From: NORP309 sp964564165 | GTDB taxonomy: Bacteria; Pseudomonadota; Gammaproteobacteria; Xanthomonadales; Marinicellaceae | Assembly: GCA_964564165.1 (NCBI GenBank) | Contig: CAZLZZ010000022.1 | Location: 1-30,050 of the forward strand | Reading direction: 5' to 3' | DNA length: 30,050 bases | Shown here: piece by piece, positions 7,572 through 15,439 of the stretch | Layout: each line of letters opens with the position of its first letter | Position numbering within the stretch: the first letter of the stretch is position 1 | Position numbers and translations under genes: made by a program | Notes under the pieces: generated by a model | Told to the model about the DNA's origin: nothing | The model's input: only the letters and a program-made list of their open reading frames with translations | Database searches by the model: none

Positions 7572-8766
7572 TTATTACAATTACCCAGACCACAAAGGCC
7601 ATTTTGAACAGTTTGGAGGAGTATTCGCCTCTGAAACCTTGATGCTTTGCCTGAAAGAATTACAGGAGTCCTACGCCAAGCTCAAATTATGCAAAGATTT
7701 TCAAAACGAATTTCACAATGACTTGGCTCACTATGTTGGCAGGCCTTCTCCCTTGTATTTTGCTAAAAGGCTTACCGAAACTGTAGGTGGGGCGCAAATT
7801 TGGCTAAAACGAGAAGACTTAAATCACACTGGTGCTCATAAAATCAACAATACAGTTGGACAAATTCTGATGGCTAAGGCGATGGGAAAAAAACGTATTA
7901 TTGCAGAAACTGGTGCAGGGCAACATGGTGTAGCCACAGCAACAGTGGCAGCAAGGTTGGGCTTGGAGTGTGTGGTATATATGGGAGAAGTAGACATTCA
8001 ACGCCAGGCAATTAATGTGTACCGCATGAAACTACTGGGTGCTGAAGTTATCAGTGTAACATCGGGTTCAAAAACACTCAAAGATGCCTTGAATGAAGCC
8101 ATGCGTGATTGGGTGGCTAATGTTGATGACACTTTTTATATCATTGGCACGGTTGCGGGACCTGCTCCATATCCTGAAATGGTCCGAGATTTTAATTCTG
8201 TGGTTGGTAAAGAAGCGAAACAACAATTTGAGCATCAAGTAGGTGGTTTGCCTCATGCCTTGGTTGCATGTGTGGGTGGAGGATCAAATGCTATGGGATT
8301 GTTTTACGAATTTCTAAATGATGAGTCAGTCTCATTGTATGGTGTAGAAGCCGAAGGTAAAGGCATAAAAACCGGCAAACACGCAGCATCAATTGCCCTA
8401 GGTGACATAGGTGTGTTGCATGGCAATAGAACCTATGTTATGTCAGATGAGGATGGTCAAATCACGGAGACTCATTCTATTTCTGCAGGGCTGGATTATC
8501 CAGGAGTTGGTCCAGAGCATGCATTTTTGCATTATTCTAAACGTGCAAATTATGTTTTGGCCAATGATGAAGAAGCACTCAATGCTTTTCATTTGTTAAC
8601 TAAAATAGAAGGAATTTTACCAGCCCTAGAAAGTTCGCATGCAGTGGCTTACGGCATGAAACTGGCTCAAAGACTAGACAAAGACAAGCACATAATCATC
8701 AATTTGTCAGGCAGAGGCGATAAGGATGTGCATACCATTGCTGCGCTTGAAGGAATAAGCTTGTGA
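7564..8766 (+). CDS. trpB: Tryptophan synthase beta subunit
   Basis: TrpB condenses indole with serine to give tryptophan, using pyridoxal phosphate, in an alpha2-beta2 complex with TrpA. The 400-residue protein contains HFEQFGGVF(A)SETLM, RPSPLYFAKRL, the PLP lysine K93 in LNHTGAHKINN, the glycine loop AETGAGQHGVA, GGGSNAMG for cofactor phosphate, GLDYPGVGPEH, and the terminal LSGRGDKDVHT. It overlaps trpF at its start by 8 bases and trpA at its end by 4 (GTGA). Full length with all key residues. Confidence 0.97.
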   Translation: MIDYYNYPDHKGHFEQFGGVFASETLMLCLKELQESYAKLKLCKDFQNEFHNDLAHYVGRPSPLYFAKRLTETVGGAQIWLKREDLNHTGAHKINNTVGQILMAKAMGKKRIIAETGAGQHGVATATVAARLGLECVVYMGEVDIQRQAINVYRMKLLGAEVISVTSGSKTLKDALNEAMRDWVANVDDTFYIIGTVAGPAPYPEMVRDFNSVVGKEAKQQFEHQVGGLPHALVACVGGGSNAMGLFYEFLNDESVSLYGVEAEGKGIKTGKHAASIALGDIGVLHGNRTYVMSDEDGQITETHSISAGLDYPGVGPEHAFLHYSKRANYVLANDEEALNAFHLLTKIEGILPALESSHAVAYGMKLAQRLDKDKHIIINLSGRGDKDVHTIAALEGISL

Positions 8767-9590
8767 GTAGATTAGATCAAACATTTGCGCAATTAAAAAA
8801 ACACCAACAAAAAGCATTAATTCCGTTTGTTACAGCAGGGCATCCTCATCCTTTGTTAACGGTTCCAATCATGCATTCCTTAGTTAAAAATGGTGCCAGT
8901 ATCATTGAATTAGGCATGCCTTTTTCTGACCCGATGGCCGATGGAATCGTTATTCAGGAATCTTCAGAAAAAGCCATTGAACATGGCATGACATTAAGTT
9001 CAGTACTAGATATTGTTGGAGAATTTCGAGAGCAAGACAAAGACACCCCTGTGGTTTTAATGGGCTATTTAAATCCTATTGAAAAGTTTGGCTACGAAGC
9101 ATTTGTAAAAACAGCCGCAAATTCTGGAGTGGATGCCATTCTTATTGTCGATTGTCCTCCAGAAGAGTCTGAAAAGTTATTGATTTTGTTAAAGAGGTTC
9201 AATATGAATCAAATCTTTTTAATTGCACCAACAACCAATAAGCAAAGACAAATGTATATTTTGTCACAAGCATCGGGTTTTATTTATTGTGTGGCATTAA
9301 AAGGGGTGACAGGTGCCAGTAATGTCCAATACGGTGGTTTGTCAGAAAAGGTTGCTTCAATTAATACTATTTCCGATATCCCAGTGGCAATTGGTTTTGG
9401 TGTAAAGGATATAGATTCCGCTGTGGCAGTTGCAAAGTATGCAGATGCTGTGGTTATTGGCTCAGCACTGGTCAGCTTATTGGATAAATGTCAGAATCAA
9501 AAAGAAGTGGAAAAAGCCATAAAAGTATTTATTAAACCTATAGCTAAAGTTATCAATAAATCAGAAAATAAATCAGAAAATAAATCATAG
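8763..9590 (+). CDS. trpA: Tryptophan synthase alpha subunit with repeat-derived tail
   Basis: TrpA cleaves indole-3-glycerol phosphate to indole, which is channelled to TrpB. Catalytic residues fall exactly at the classical numbers: E49 and D60 in IELGMPFSDPMADG. Other signatures are VLMGYLNPIEKFG, the phosphate site GVTGAS and VAIGFGVK near 215. The start is GTG 8763, overlapping the trpB stop in GTGA. The final residues, NKSENKSENKS, are not part of the family core; they come from a 12-bp tandem repeat that runs through the stop codon. At 275 residues it is slightly longer than typical because of this tail. Confidence 0.96.
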   Translation: MSRLDQTFAQLKKHQQKALIPFVTAGHPHPLLTVPIMHSLVKNGASIIELGMPFSDPMADGIVIQESSEKAIEHGMTLSSVLDIVGEFREQDKDTPVVLMGYLNPIEKFGYEAFVKTAANSGVDAILIVDCPPEESEKLLILLKRFNMNQIFLIAPTTNKQRQMYILSQASGFIYCVALKGVTGASNVQYGGLSEKVASINTISDIPVAIGFGVKDIDSAVAVAKYADAVVIGSALVSLLDKCQNQKEVEKAIKVFIKPIAKVINKSENKSENKS

Positions 9591-9602
9591 AATAAATCAT
9601 TG
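9555..9602 (+). repeat. Four 12-bp tandem repeats across the trpA stop codon
   Basis: Units start at 9555, 9567, 9579 and 9591. The first two are identical (AATAAATCAGAA); the third ends CATAG, creating the trpA stop (9588-9590); the fourth is noncoding and ends just before accD. The in-frame units encode N-K-S-E. Confidence 0.9.
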
Positions 9603-9612
9603 AGAAAGTAAT

Positions 9613-10575
9613 ATGAGTTGGTTTCAAAAAATAAAATTATCAAGAATTCGCACAGAAGGCGGCAATAAAAAGAAAAATGTACCAGAAGGACTTTGGACTA
9701 AATGTGAACAATGTGACGAGGTCTTGTATCAGCCTGAGTTAGAAAAATCAGCGCGGGTTTGCCCTAAGTGTGATTTTCATGGCCGTTTAACTGGTCGTGC
9801 CCGTTTGCAAAATTTCTTAGATGCAGGTTCAACAACAGAAATAGCACCCCATTTAGAATCTTTGGATCCATTGAAGTTCAAAGATTCAAAAAAATACAAA
9901 GACAGAACCATTCAAGCTCAGAAGAAAACCGGTGAAAAAGATGCTTTAATTGCGATGACTGGGAAACTATTGGGCAAAGATGTGGTTGCTTCTGCGTTCA
10001 GTTTTAGTTATATGGGCGGTTCTATGGGGTCAGTTGTCGGCGAGAAATTTGTGCGGGCAGCTCACATCGCACTAGAAAAGAAGGTTCCATTCGTTAATTT
10101 CTCAGCTTCTGGTGGAGCCAGAATGCAGGAGTCATTGTTTTCTTTGATGCAAATGGCGAAAACTTCTGCTGCATTAAAGAAATTAAAAAATGCAGGAATA
10201 CCGTATATTTCTGTTTTAACCAACCCTACTACTGGTGGTGTTTCTGCAAGTTTGGCACTGTTGGGTGATATTAATATTGCTGAACCTGATGCATTGATTT
10301 GCTTTGCAGGGCCAAGAGTGATTGAACAAACAGTAAGAGAAAAATTGCCCGAAGGTTTTCAACGCTCAGAGTTTCTTCAAGAGCATGGGGCTATTGACAT
10401 GATTGTGAACCGCGGAGAAATGCGTGATACAGTAGCTAGGTTGCTTGATTTATTAACACCATCAAAAAACGTACCGATAGATCCCGATGAAATTATTCTA
10501 AAAAAAGACGCAACGAAAGAAATAAAGAAAGAAGCAACGAAAGAAACAAATAAAGAAAACACAAATAAACACTAG
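9613..10575 (+). CDS. accD: Acetyl-CoA carboxylase carboxyltransferase subunit beta
   Basis: AccD with AccA transfers the carboxyl group from carboxybiotin to acetyl-CoA, making malonyl-CoA for fatty acid synthesis. The 320-residue protein has the N-terminal zinc ribbon with C31, C34, C50 and C53 (CEQC then CPKC) and the crotonase-like carboxyltransferase core: YMGGSMGSVVGEK, SASGGARMQES, NPTTGGVSAS and FAGPRVIEQT. The segment GFQRSEFLQEHGAIDMIV ends the conserved part. The last ~24 residues are a Lys/Glu/Thr repeat tail. It begins 22 bases after trpA and ends one base before folC, so it is within the operon. The binding site before ATG 9613 is only GAGAAAG-like. Confidence 0.97.
   Translation: MSWFQKIKLSRIRTEGGNKKKNVPEGLWTKCEQCDEVLYQPELEKSARVCPKCDFHGRLTGRARLQNFLDAGSTTEIAPHLESLDPLKFKDSKKYKDRTIQAQKKTGEKDALIAMTGKLLGKDVVASAFSFSYMGGSMGSVVGEKFVRAAHIALEKKVPFVNFSASGGARMQESLFSLMQMAKTSAALKKLKNAGIPYISVLTNPTTGGVSASLALLGDINIAEPDALICFAGPRVIEQTVREKLPEGFQRSEFLQEHGAIDMIVNRGEMRDTVARLLDLLTPSKNVPIDPDEIILKKDATKEIKKEATKETNKENTNKH
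10507..10572 (+). repeat. 24-bp tandem repeat encoding the AccD tail
   Basis: Two full 24-base units (10507-10530 and 10531-10554) encode D-A-T-K-E-I-K-K and E-A-T-K-E-T-N-K, followed by a partial third unit (10555-10572) and the stop codon. The units share GCAACGAAAGAAA. Confidence 0.85.
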
Positions 10576-10576
10576 T

Positions 10577-11770
10577 ATGACGAACAAGAAGTCGCTTAAA
10601 CAGTGGTTGTCCACGCTTGAAACCAAACACAATAAAAAAATTGACTTGGGTTTGGAGCGAATAAAGAAAGTCTATGATTCTCTAAAGTTAGAAAAAATAT
10701 CGCCGACAATTATCACAGTAGCAGGCACCAATGGCAAGGGTTCTACAGTGGCTATTCTTTCTAGTATCACCCAGCAAGGTCAATACAAAGTTGGCTGTTT
10801 TACTTCGCCACATATTTTGTCTTTCAATGAACGGATTCAAATTAACAGTAAAAATGTTGCCGATAGCGAAATTATTCAAGCATTTGAATTGATTGAAGAT
10901 AACCTTAATGGTGTTACTTTAAGCTATTTTGAATACGCAACATTGGCTGCCTTTATTGTCTTTAAGAAACACCAAGTTGACATCAGTATCTTGGAAGTGG
11001 GTTTGGGTGGTAGGTTGGACTCGGTAAATGTACTGGACACAGATTGTGCTATTATTACAACCATAGATATTGACCATACCGAATGGCTTGGTGATGATAT
11101 TGAGTCAATTGCTTTTGAGAAGGCAGGAATTATTCGAGCAAACAAGCCAGTAATTTATGGTGACACCGATTGTCCGTTGTCTATCATCAGTCATGCTGGG
11201 AACGTAGGTGCAAATTTAACGATTGTGGATCCCCCTTTCGAAATTCCAAAAATCAACATCAAAGGAAAATACCAAACAAAAAACGCACGCACTGCAATTA
11301 CTGCTTTGTCATTGATACCCGAAATTCATATTTCTGAAGATAACATCAACAAGGGCTTGTTAAATATTCAATTGAGTGGGCGTTTACAAACCATTGCAAC
11401 ACAACCAGAGATTATTGTAGATGTATCGCACAACAAACAAGCCGCGTTATCTTTGGCTAATTGGTTAAGAGAGAACCCTGTCACAGGTAAAACCATTGCT
11501 GTATTTGCCGTTTTAAAAGACAAACATGCCGTTAAATGGCTGGATGAATTTAAGGGTTTGATTGATTGCTGGTGTATTTCCGACTTGGAATCTGAACGCA
11601 CATTACCTAAGAACGAATTGCTGCAATTGCTGGCCGATAGTTATAAATTGGTGATGTCATTTGGGTCAGTGCAACAGGCTTTTGCCAAAGCAAAAATAAT
11701 AGCCGATTCAAACGATAGGATTGTTGTGTTTGGCTCCTTTTATACGGTTAGCGAAGTCATGCAAGGATGA
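10577..11770 (+). CDS. folC: Folylpolyglutamate / dihydrofolate synthase
   Basis: FolC adds glutamate to dihydropteroate and to reduced folates, using ATP. The 397-residue product is a Mur-ligase-type enzyme: the P-loop VAGTNGKGST at 48-57, GCFTSPHILSFNERI, the metal/folate segment LEVGLGGRLDSVN, TTIDIDHTEWLG and FEKAGIIR, with a C-terminal domain ending VFGSFYTVSEVM. Only one base separates it from accD, and its stop overlaps the next gene in ATGA. It is a little shorter than the E. coli enzyme but all core motifs are present. A SPOR/DedD gene often follows folC; here a PHP gene does. Confidence 0.95.
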   Translation: MTNKKSLKQWLSTLETKHNKKIDLGLERIKKVYDSLKLEKISPTIITVAGTNGKGSTVAILSSITQQGQYKVGCFTSPHILSFNERIQINSKNVADSEIIQAFELIEDNLNGVTLSYFEYATLAAFIVFKKHQVDISILEVGLGGRLDSVNVLDTDCAIITTIDIDHTEWLGDDIESIAFEKAGIIRANKPVIYGDTDCPLSIISHAGNVGANLTIVDPPFEIPKINIKGKYQTKNARTAITALSLIPEIHISEDNINKGLLNIQLSGRLQTIATQPEIIVDVSHNKQAALSLANWLRENPVTGKTIAVFAVLKDKHAVKWLDEFKGLIDCWCISDLESERTLPKNELLQLLADSYKLVMSFGSVQQAFAKAKIIADSNDRIVVFGSFYTVSEVMQG

Positions 11771-12582
11771 TAGTAGATTTTCACTGCCACAGCAATTGCT
11801 CAGATGGCTCGCTATCTCCTTCGAAATTGGTCAAATTGGCAGAACAATCCCATGTTGAAATGTTGTCAATTACCGACCACGACAATGTGGATGCTTATTC
11901 AAGTATTAGAAAAATAGACACACCTATTAAAATAATCAGCGGTATTGAATTTTCAACTGTTTGGAATAAAATAGGGGTTCATATTATTGGCTTGAATATA
12001 GATACTGGCTCAGCACATTTACAGGCATCAATTGAACATCAGAAACGGGCAAGAAAAGAACGGGCAATTATTATTTCTAAAAGACTAGAAAAGGTGGGTT
12101 TGTTAGATGGATACAATAAGATAACCTCTTCAACCAGTGCTGCTCAAATTGGCAGACCAGACTTTGCCAAACTGTTAATAACAGAAGGCATTGCCAAAGA
12201 CTGGAATCAAGCTTTTAAAAAACACTTAGGAGCAGGACAGGCCGGCGATGTAAAAAGTCATTGGTTAACTTTCGATCAAGTGATTGCTTGTATTCTTGAA
12301 TCAGGAGGGCTGCCAGTATTGGCTCACCCGCTTTATTATCAGTTAACCAATAGCAAATTAAAACGCTTACTTGTTGACTTTATCGAACAAGGTGGTATAG
12401 GTCTAGAAGTCTTGAATGGTTATCAAAACTCCGATAAAACTCAGTACTTGTGTCAATTGTGTCGTGATTTTGATTTAAAAATATCAGTGGGTTCTGATTT
12501 TCATAATCCCGCTAGTCGCAGAAAATTGGGCATCAACACAAAACTATTTGCAGATATGGATCCCGTTTGGGACTTGTTTTAA
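11767..12582 (+). CDS. rnm: PHP-domain phosphoesterase, RNase AM / YciV (TrpH) family
   Basis: The 271-residue protein begins MIVDFHCHSNCSDGSLSP, the first PHP metal motif, followed by SITDHDNVDAY (second motif), a central insertion with GRPDFAKLLI, then LPVLAHPLYY and ISVGSDFHNP with later metal-binding His/Asp residues. Proteins of this type in E. coli (YciV/TrpH) are 5'-3' exonucleases on short RNAs and on rRNA 5' ends and also hydrolyse 3',5'-nucleotide bisphosphates. In E. coli the gene lies beside the trp operon, and here it closes the trpF-folC cluster, with the ATGA overlap to folC implying coupling. Family assignment is firm; the substrate is by analogy. Confidence 0.88.
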   Translation: MIVDFHCHSNCSDGSLSPSKLVKLAEQSHVEMLSITDHDNVDAYSSIRKIDTPIKIISGIEFSTVWNKIGVHIIGLNIDTGSAHLQASIEHQKRARKERAIIISKRLEKVGLLDGYNKITSSTSAAQIGRPDFAKLLITEGIAKDWNQAFKKHLGAGQAGDVKSHWLTFDQVIACILESGGLPVLAHPLYYQLTNSKLKRLLVDFIEQGGIGLEVLNGYQNSDKTQYLCQLCRDFDLKISVGSDFHNPASRRKLGINTKLFADMDPVWDLF

Positions 12583-12918
12583 TTCTTCTACAGATTAATT
12601 TTTATCACTATCGTCACTGGTGTTTTTTAATGGTGTAACAATCGGTAAATTTCAAGTTAGTTGTCGTCTAAAAATGATCGAAATACAGCACTCAATTCAG
12701 CTTTCCTTCGCTACGGTTTCTATTCTCGGACAAGCTCCTGGGCTGGTTAAATATTCCTATATATTTCAGCAAGTTACTTTTTAAATAAGTGCCATTCAGG
12801 TAAAGCCTATCCTACAACTTTAACGGAAAAGTAGTGAATTTTTAGAGTAAAAAGTAGCTAAGGTAAGCTGCATTCCCGTCGATTTTAGTTGTGAATATAC
12901 CTCTCTTGTCTATTTGAG
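12583..12918. other. Convergent intergenic region, mostly without recognised function
   Basis: 336 bases between the convergent rnm and rlmG genes. Apart from the repeat remnant at about 12660-12741 and a short T run (about 12621-12629) that could end transcription from rnm, I see no gene, RNA or convincing terminator hairpin. Confidence 0.6.
12660..12741 (+). repeat. Truncated copy of the CTAG-associated MITE (right half)
   Basis: TATTCTCGGACAAGCTCCT at 12721-12739 is the right terminal repeat of the element at 23910-24067, and the preceding AATTCAGCTTTCC (12694-12706) matches that element's inner arm. Similarity weakens towards 12660. The left half is missing, and the flank is CTGG where the intact element has CTAG. 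Confidence 0.75.
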
Positions 12919-14046
12919 TTATTTAGTCATTCTGTAGATGGAGAATTTAGCATTGCCAGCGATATTTTTTACATGCCCAAAAATCCTTTTTAAGTGAGAA
13001 TAATAGGGCATGTGTCTATTGGCTACAACCAGCAATGTTCCTCCTTTTGTTAGGGTCTTATGCGACTGTTTAAACATCTGTAAAGCAATATGGCTACCAA
13101 TACTGTGTGATTGATGAAAGGGAGGATTGCAGACAATTAAATCTATTGAATGGGGGGCAAAATTGTCTAAGCAATTGTTGACTAAAAATTGACAGTTTTT
13201 TAATGATTTTAAATTAAACTCACAAGTAGACTTGGCTGATGCAACTGCCATATACGATTCATCGACAAAGGTCACTTTGGCTTTAGAATAGAGTGTAGCA
13301 AGATTTAAGCCAACAACGCCATTGCCGCAACCTAAATCAATAATACTATCAATATTAGGCAGTGTCGGTAGATGTTGTAATAAAAACCGTGTACCAACAT
13401 CTAGTGACTGTTTAGAAAACACATTGGCATGGCTGAAAACTGTAAAGCGCGTACCTTCTTGTGTAAACTTTTGTAGGGCAGGTATTTTTCCTTGCTTTAT
13501 CTCTGAATCAACAAAAATCAAACGCGATTTTTTTTTGGCCAAAGAGGTGCGGGTTTTGCCCATTGTTTCTTCAAGAATTTTCCAAAGGGATTTCGGCATG
13601 TTCTTGACCATTCCTGCTATAATTATCTGTGTTGTTGGCTTGACATGGGGAATAATGGTGGCTAAAAAATAGCGCAAATAATCTAAAGTTTTCGGCGCTT
13701 TGATGATGACATAATCGTAGATTGCTTCATGTTCAGATAAGCTATTTAATAAATTGATTGTATTTTTGTTTAATTGGTTTGACTGGATGTTATTAATGAT
13801 GGCTTTTTTGCTGACAATAGAATCAGTCATAACATAAGGTTTATATGGGAGCAACGACAAGGTCAAAGCGCCAAAAGCATCGTTGAAAATCAATATATTT
13901 TTTTTATTCAGTTTTTCTTGTTGTTCATGAAGGTAATCTAAAAGGTATACATCAGCTGCATCCCAAGCTTGTAAATTCTGAGTTTTCAGATAGGGATATC
14001 TTTTTAAATCGGATGAAATGAATTTAGTAATCAACTGTGTGGTCAT
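12919..14046 (-). CDS. rlmG: 23S rRNA (guanine(1835)-N2)-methyltransferase RlmG
   Basis: RlmG methylates G1835 of 23S rRNA with S-adenosylmethionine. The 375-residue protein aligns by eye along its length with E. coli RlmG (378). The N-terminal degenerate methyltransferase half has NLQAWDAADVYLL and ILIFNDAFGAL. The C-terminal catalytic half has HANVFSKQSLDVGTRFLLQ, the SAM motif DLGCGNGVVGLNLA (from D237), FVDESYMAVASA and the catalytic CNPPFHQSHS (NPPF at 307-310), ending VANRHMPYYSHLKRIFG. RsmC is the alternative but differs in these motifs. The gene is transcribed away from the EAL gene; no clear ribosome binding site precedes its ATG. Confidence 0.95.
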   Translation of the reverse strand: MTTQLITKFISSDLKRYPYLKTQNLQAWDAADVYLLDYLHEQQEKLNKKNILIFNDAFGALTLSLLPYKPYVMTDSIVSKKAIINNIQSNQLNKNTINLLNSLSEHEAIYDYVIIKAPKTLDYLRYFLATIIPHVKPTTQIIIAGMVKNMPKSLWKILEETMGKTRTSLAKKKSRLIFVDSEIKQGKIPALQKFTQEGTRFTVFSHANVFSKQSLDVGTRFLLQHLPTLPNIDSIIDLGCGNGVVGLNLATLYSKAKVTFVDESYMAVASAKSTCEFNLKSLKNCQFLVNNCLDNFAPHSIDLIVCNPPFHQSHSIGSHIALQMFKQSHKTLTKGGTLLVVANRHMPYYSHLKRIFGHVKNIAGNAKFSIYRMTK

Positions 14047-14106
14047 GTCTTGTTCTGGTTATAAGCTCGGTTGCAGGTAAAGATAAACCACAATAAGCAA
14101 AGATAG

Positions 14107-14136
14107 TTAAAATATTTTCACATTATATGATAAAAT
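14107..14136 (+). promoter_or_regulatory. Putative promoter of the cNMP/EAL gene, nearly leaderless
   Basis: TTAAAA (14107-14112) and TAAAAT (14131-14136) are 18 bases apart; TATGAT (14126-14131) is an alternative -10. Either would start transcription only a few bases before ATG 14146, and there is no Shine-Dalgarno sequence, so the mRNA may be leaderless or nearly so. Confidence 0.35.
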
Positions 14137-14145
14137 AATACCCCT

Positions 14146-15330
14146 ATGGGATTAAGTACACATAAATTAACTTTTAAAAAAGGACAGCGGGTATTCAAAG
14201 TGGGTGATGAGGCTCATTGCGCCTACATCGTCGAATCTGGTACGATAGATTTATATGCCATTTCACAAGAAGATGAATTAATCGCATCATTAAGTAAAGG
14301 CGAATTGTTGGGAGAGATGGGAGTCATCGATAAAAGCAAGCGTTCGGTAAGTGCCTTTGCTGCCACTGATTTAGAATTGTTGGTGATTGACAGAGAACAA
14401 ATTACCAAACGATTAGAAAAAGCAGATCCAATCATTCGTGGTGTAATGGAAGTTTTATTGCGCAGAATTAGAAATTTGTTAGGCACCAGCTATGAATTTG
14501 ATCAAGTGGTTAATCACCCCGGTAGTGATGACAACTCAATTGTGACCGAAGGATTAGATAAAATTCGTTTTGAAAAAGAGCTACACCAAGCCTTAGAAAA
14601 AGGGGATATCAACAACGTTTACCAACCGATGGTTTGCCTTAAAAGCGGTAAAATCGCGGGTTTTGAGGCGCTAAGTCGCTGGAATCATCCTGAGAAAGGC
14701 ATGGTCTCACCTTTTGAGTTCATCACTTTGGCAGAAGAAAGCGATTTGATTAAAACCATGGGCTTGCAAATTTTTGACAGTGCTTGTAAGCAGTTGGCAG
14801 AATTCCAGAAGGCCAGAGATAAAGTGAATAATGATCTATCACCTTTGTTCATGAGTATCAATGTTTCCGCAGCACAATTAACCGCTGAAAATTTCTTTGC
14901 TGATATTTTCGCCATTACACAGAACTACAATGTCGACCCGGCAAATATTAAAATTGAAATTACCGAAAGTCTGGTTGTAGACTATAAAAAAGTTAAAATA
15001 TGGATTGATGATTGCCGAAATATGGGTTTTAAATTGTCTTTGGACGATTTTGGAACGGGTTACTCGGGATTTCAGCACTTGCTAGAGCTTGATTTTCACA
15101 CGATAAAAATTGACCAAGCTTTTACTATGTCGATTGATACCAACCCAAAGAGTTTAATTATGCTTGAAGTCATAACCGATATGGCAAAGCGGATGAATAT
15201 GTCGGTGGTTGCAGAAGGAATTGAAGATTTAAAATGTGCAAATAAACTCAAAAGCATTGGCGTAGATTACGCCCAAGGCTACTATTTTTTCAAGCCTACT
15301 AGCCCTGCAGAAATTTCGCCCTCTCTTTGA
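14146..15330 (+). CDS. Cyclic-nucleotide-binding domain fused to EAL c-di-GMP phosphodiesterase
   Basis: Residues 1-~115 form a CRP-like cyclic nucleotide-binding fold. The phosphate-binding cassette LLGEMGVIDKSKRSVSA retains the Glu and the Arg-Ser pair needed for a cyclic nucleotide. Residues ~145-394 are an EAL domain with all catalytic positions visible: FEALSRW (E174), SINVSAAQL, IEITES, DDFGTG (D300, D301), IKIDQ, AEGIE and AQGY. It should therefore hydrolyse c-di-GMP, perhaps under control of cAMP or cGMP (inference). There is no GGDEF domain, membrane segment or signal peptide, so it is cytoplasmic. It diverges from rlmG and lies 109 bases upstream of gyrA, which has its own promoter. 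No specific gene name is justified. Confidence 0.92.
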   Translation: MGLSTHKLTFKKGQRVFKVGDEAHCAYIVESGTIDLYAISQEDELIASLSKGELLGEMGVIDKSKRSVSAFAATDLELLVIDREQITKRLEKADPIIRGVMEVLLRRIRNLLGTSYEFDQVVNHPGSDDNSIVTEGLDKIRFEKELHQALEKGDINNVYQPMVCLKSGKIAGFEALSRWNHPEKGMVSPFEFITLAEESDLIKTMGLQIFDSACKQLAEFQKARDKVNNDLSPLFMSINVSAAQLTAENFFADIFAITQNYNVDPANIKIEITESLVVDYKKVKIWIDDCRNMGFKLSLDDFGTGYSGFQHLLELDFHTIKIDQAFTMSIDTNPKSLIMLEVITDMAKRMNMSVVAEGIEDLKCANKLKSIGVDYAQGYYFFKPTSPAEISPSL

Positions 15331-15373
15331 AAGTTATTACCTGAAAAAAGCACCTGTTTCAATGATTAAACCC

Positions 15374-15402
15374 AATACATTACAGCTTGCTCGTGCTATA
15401 AT
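15374..15402 (+). promoter_or_regulatory. gyrA promoter with perfect extended -10
   Basis: TGCTATAAT at 15394-15402 contains a consensus TATAAT (15397-15402) with the extended TG. AATACA (15374-15379), 17 bases upstream, is a modest -35. The expected start near 15409 leaves a ~30-base leader. Confidence 0.65.
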
Positions 15403-15423
15403 TCGCCGATTGGAAAAACGCAA

Positions 15424-15436
15424 TTAGGAAACCTAA
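15424..15436 (+). promoter_or_regulatory. Small hairpin over the gyrA ribosome binding site
   Basis: TTAGG-AAA-CCTAA is a perfect 5-bp stem with a 3-base loop; AGGA (15426-15429), the probable Shine-Dalgarno of gyrA, lies in the left arm and loop. The ATG is at 15440. Confidence 0.45.
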
Positions 15437-15439
15437 ATA

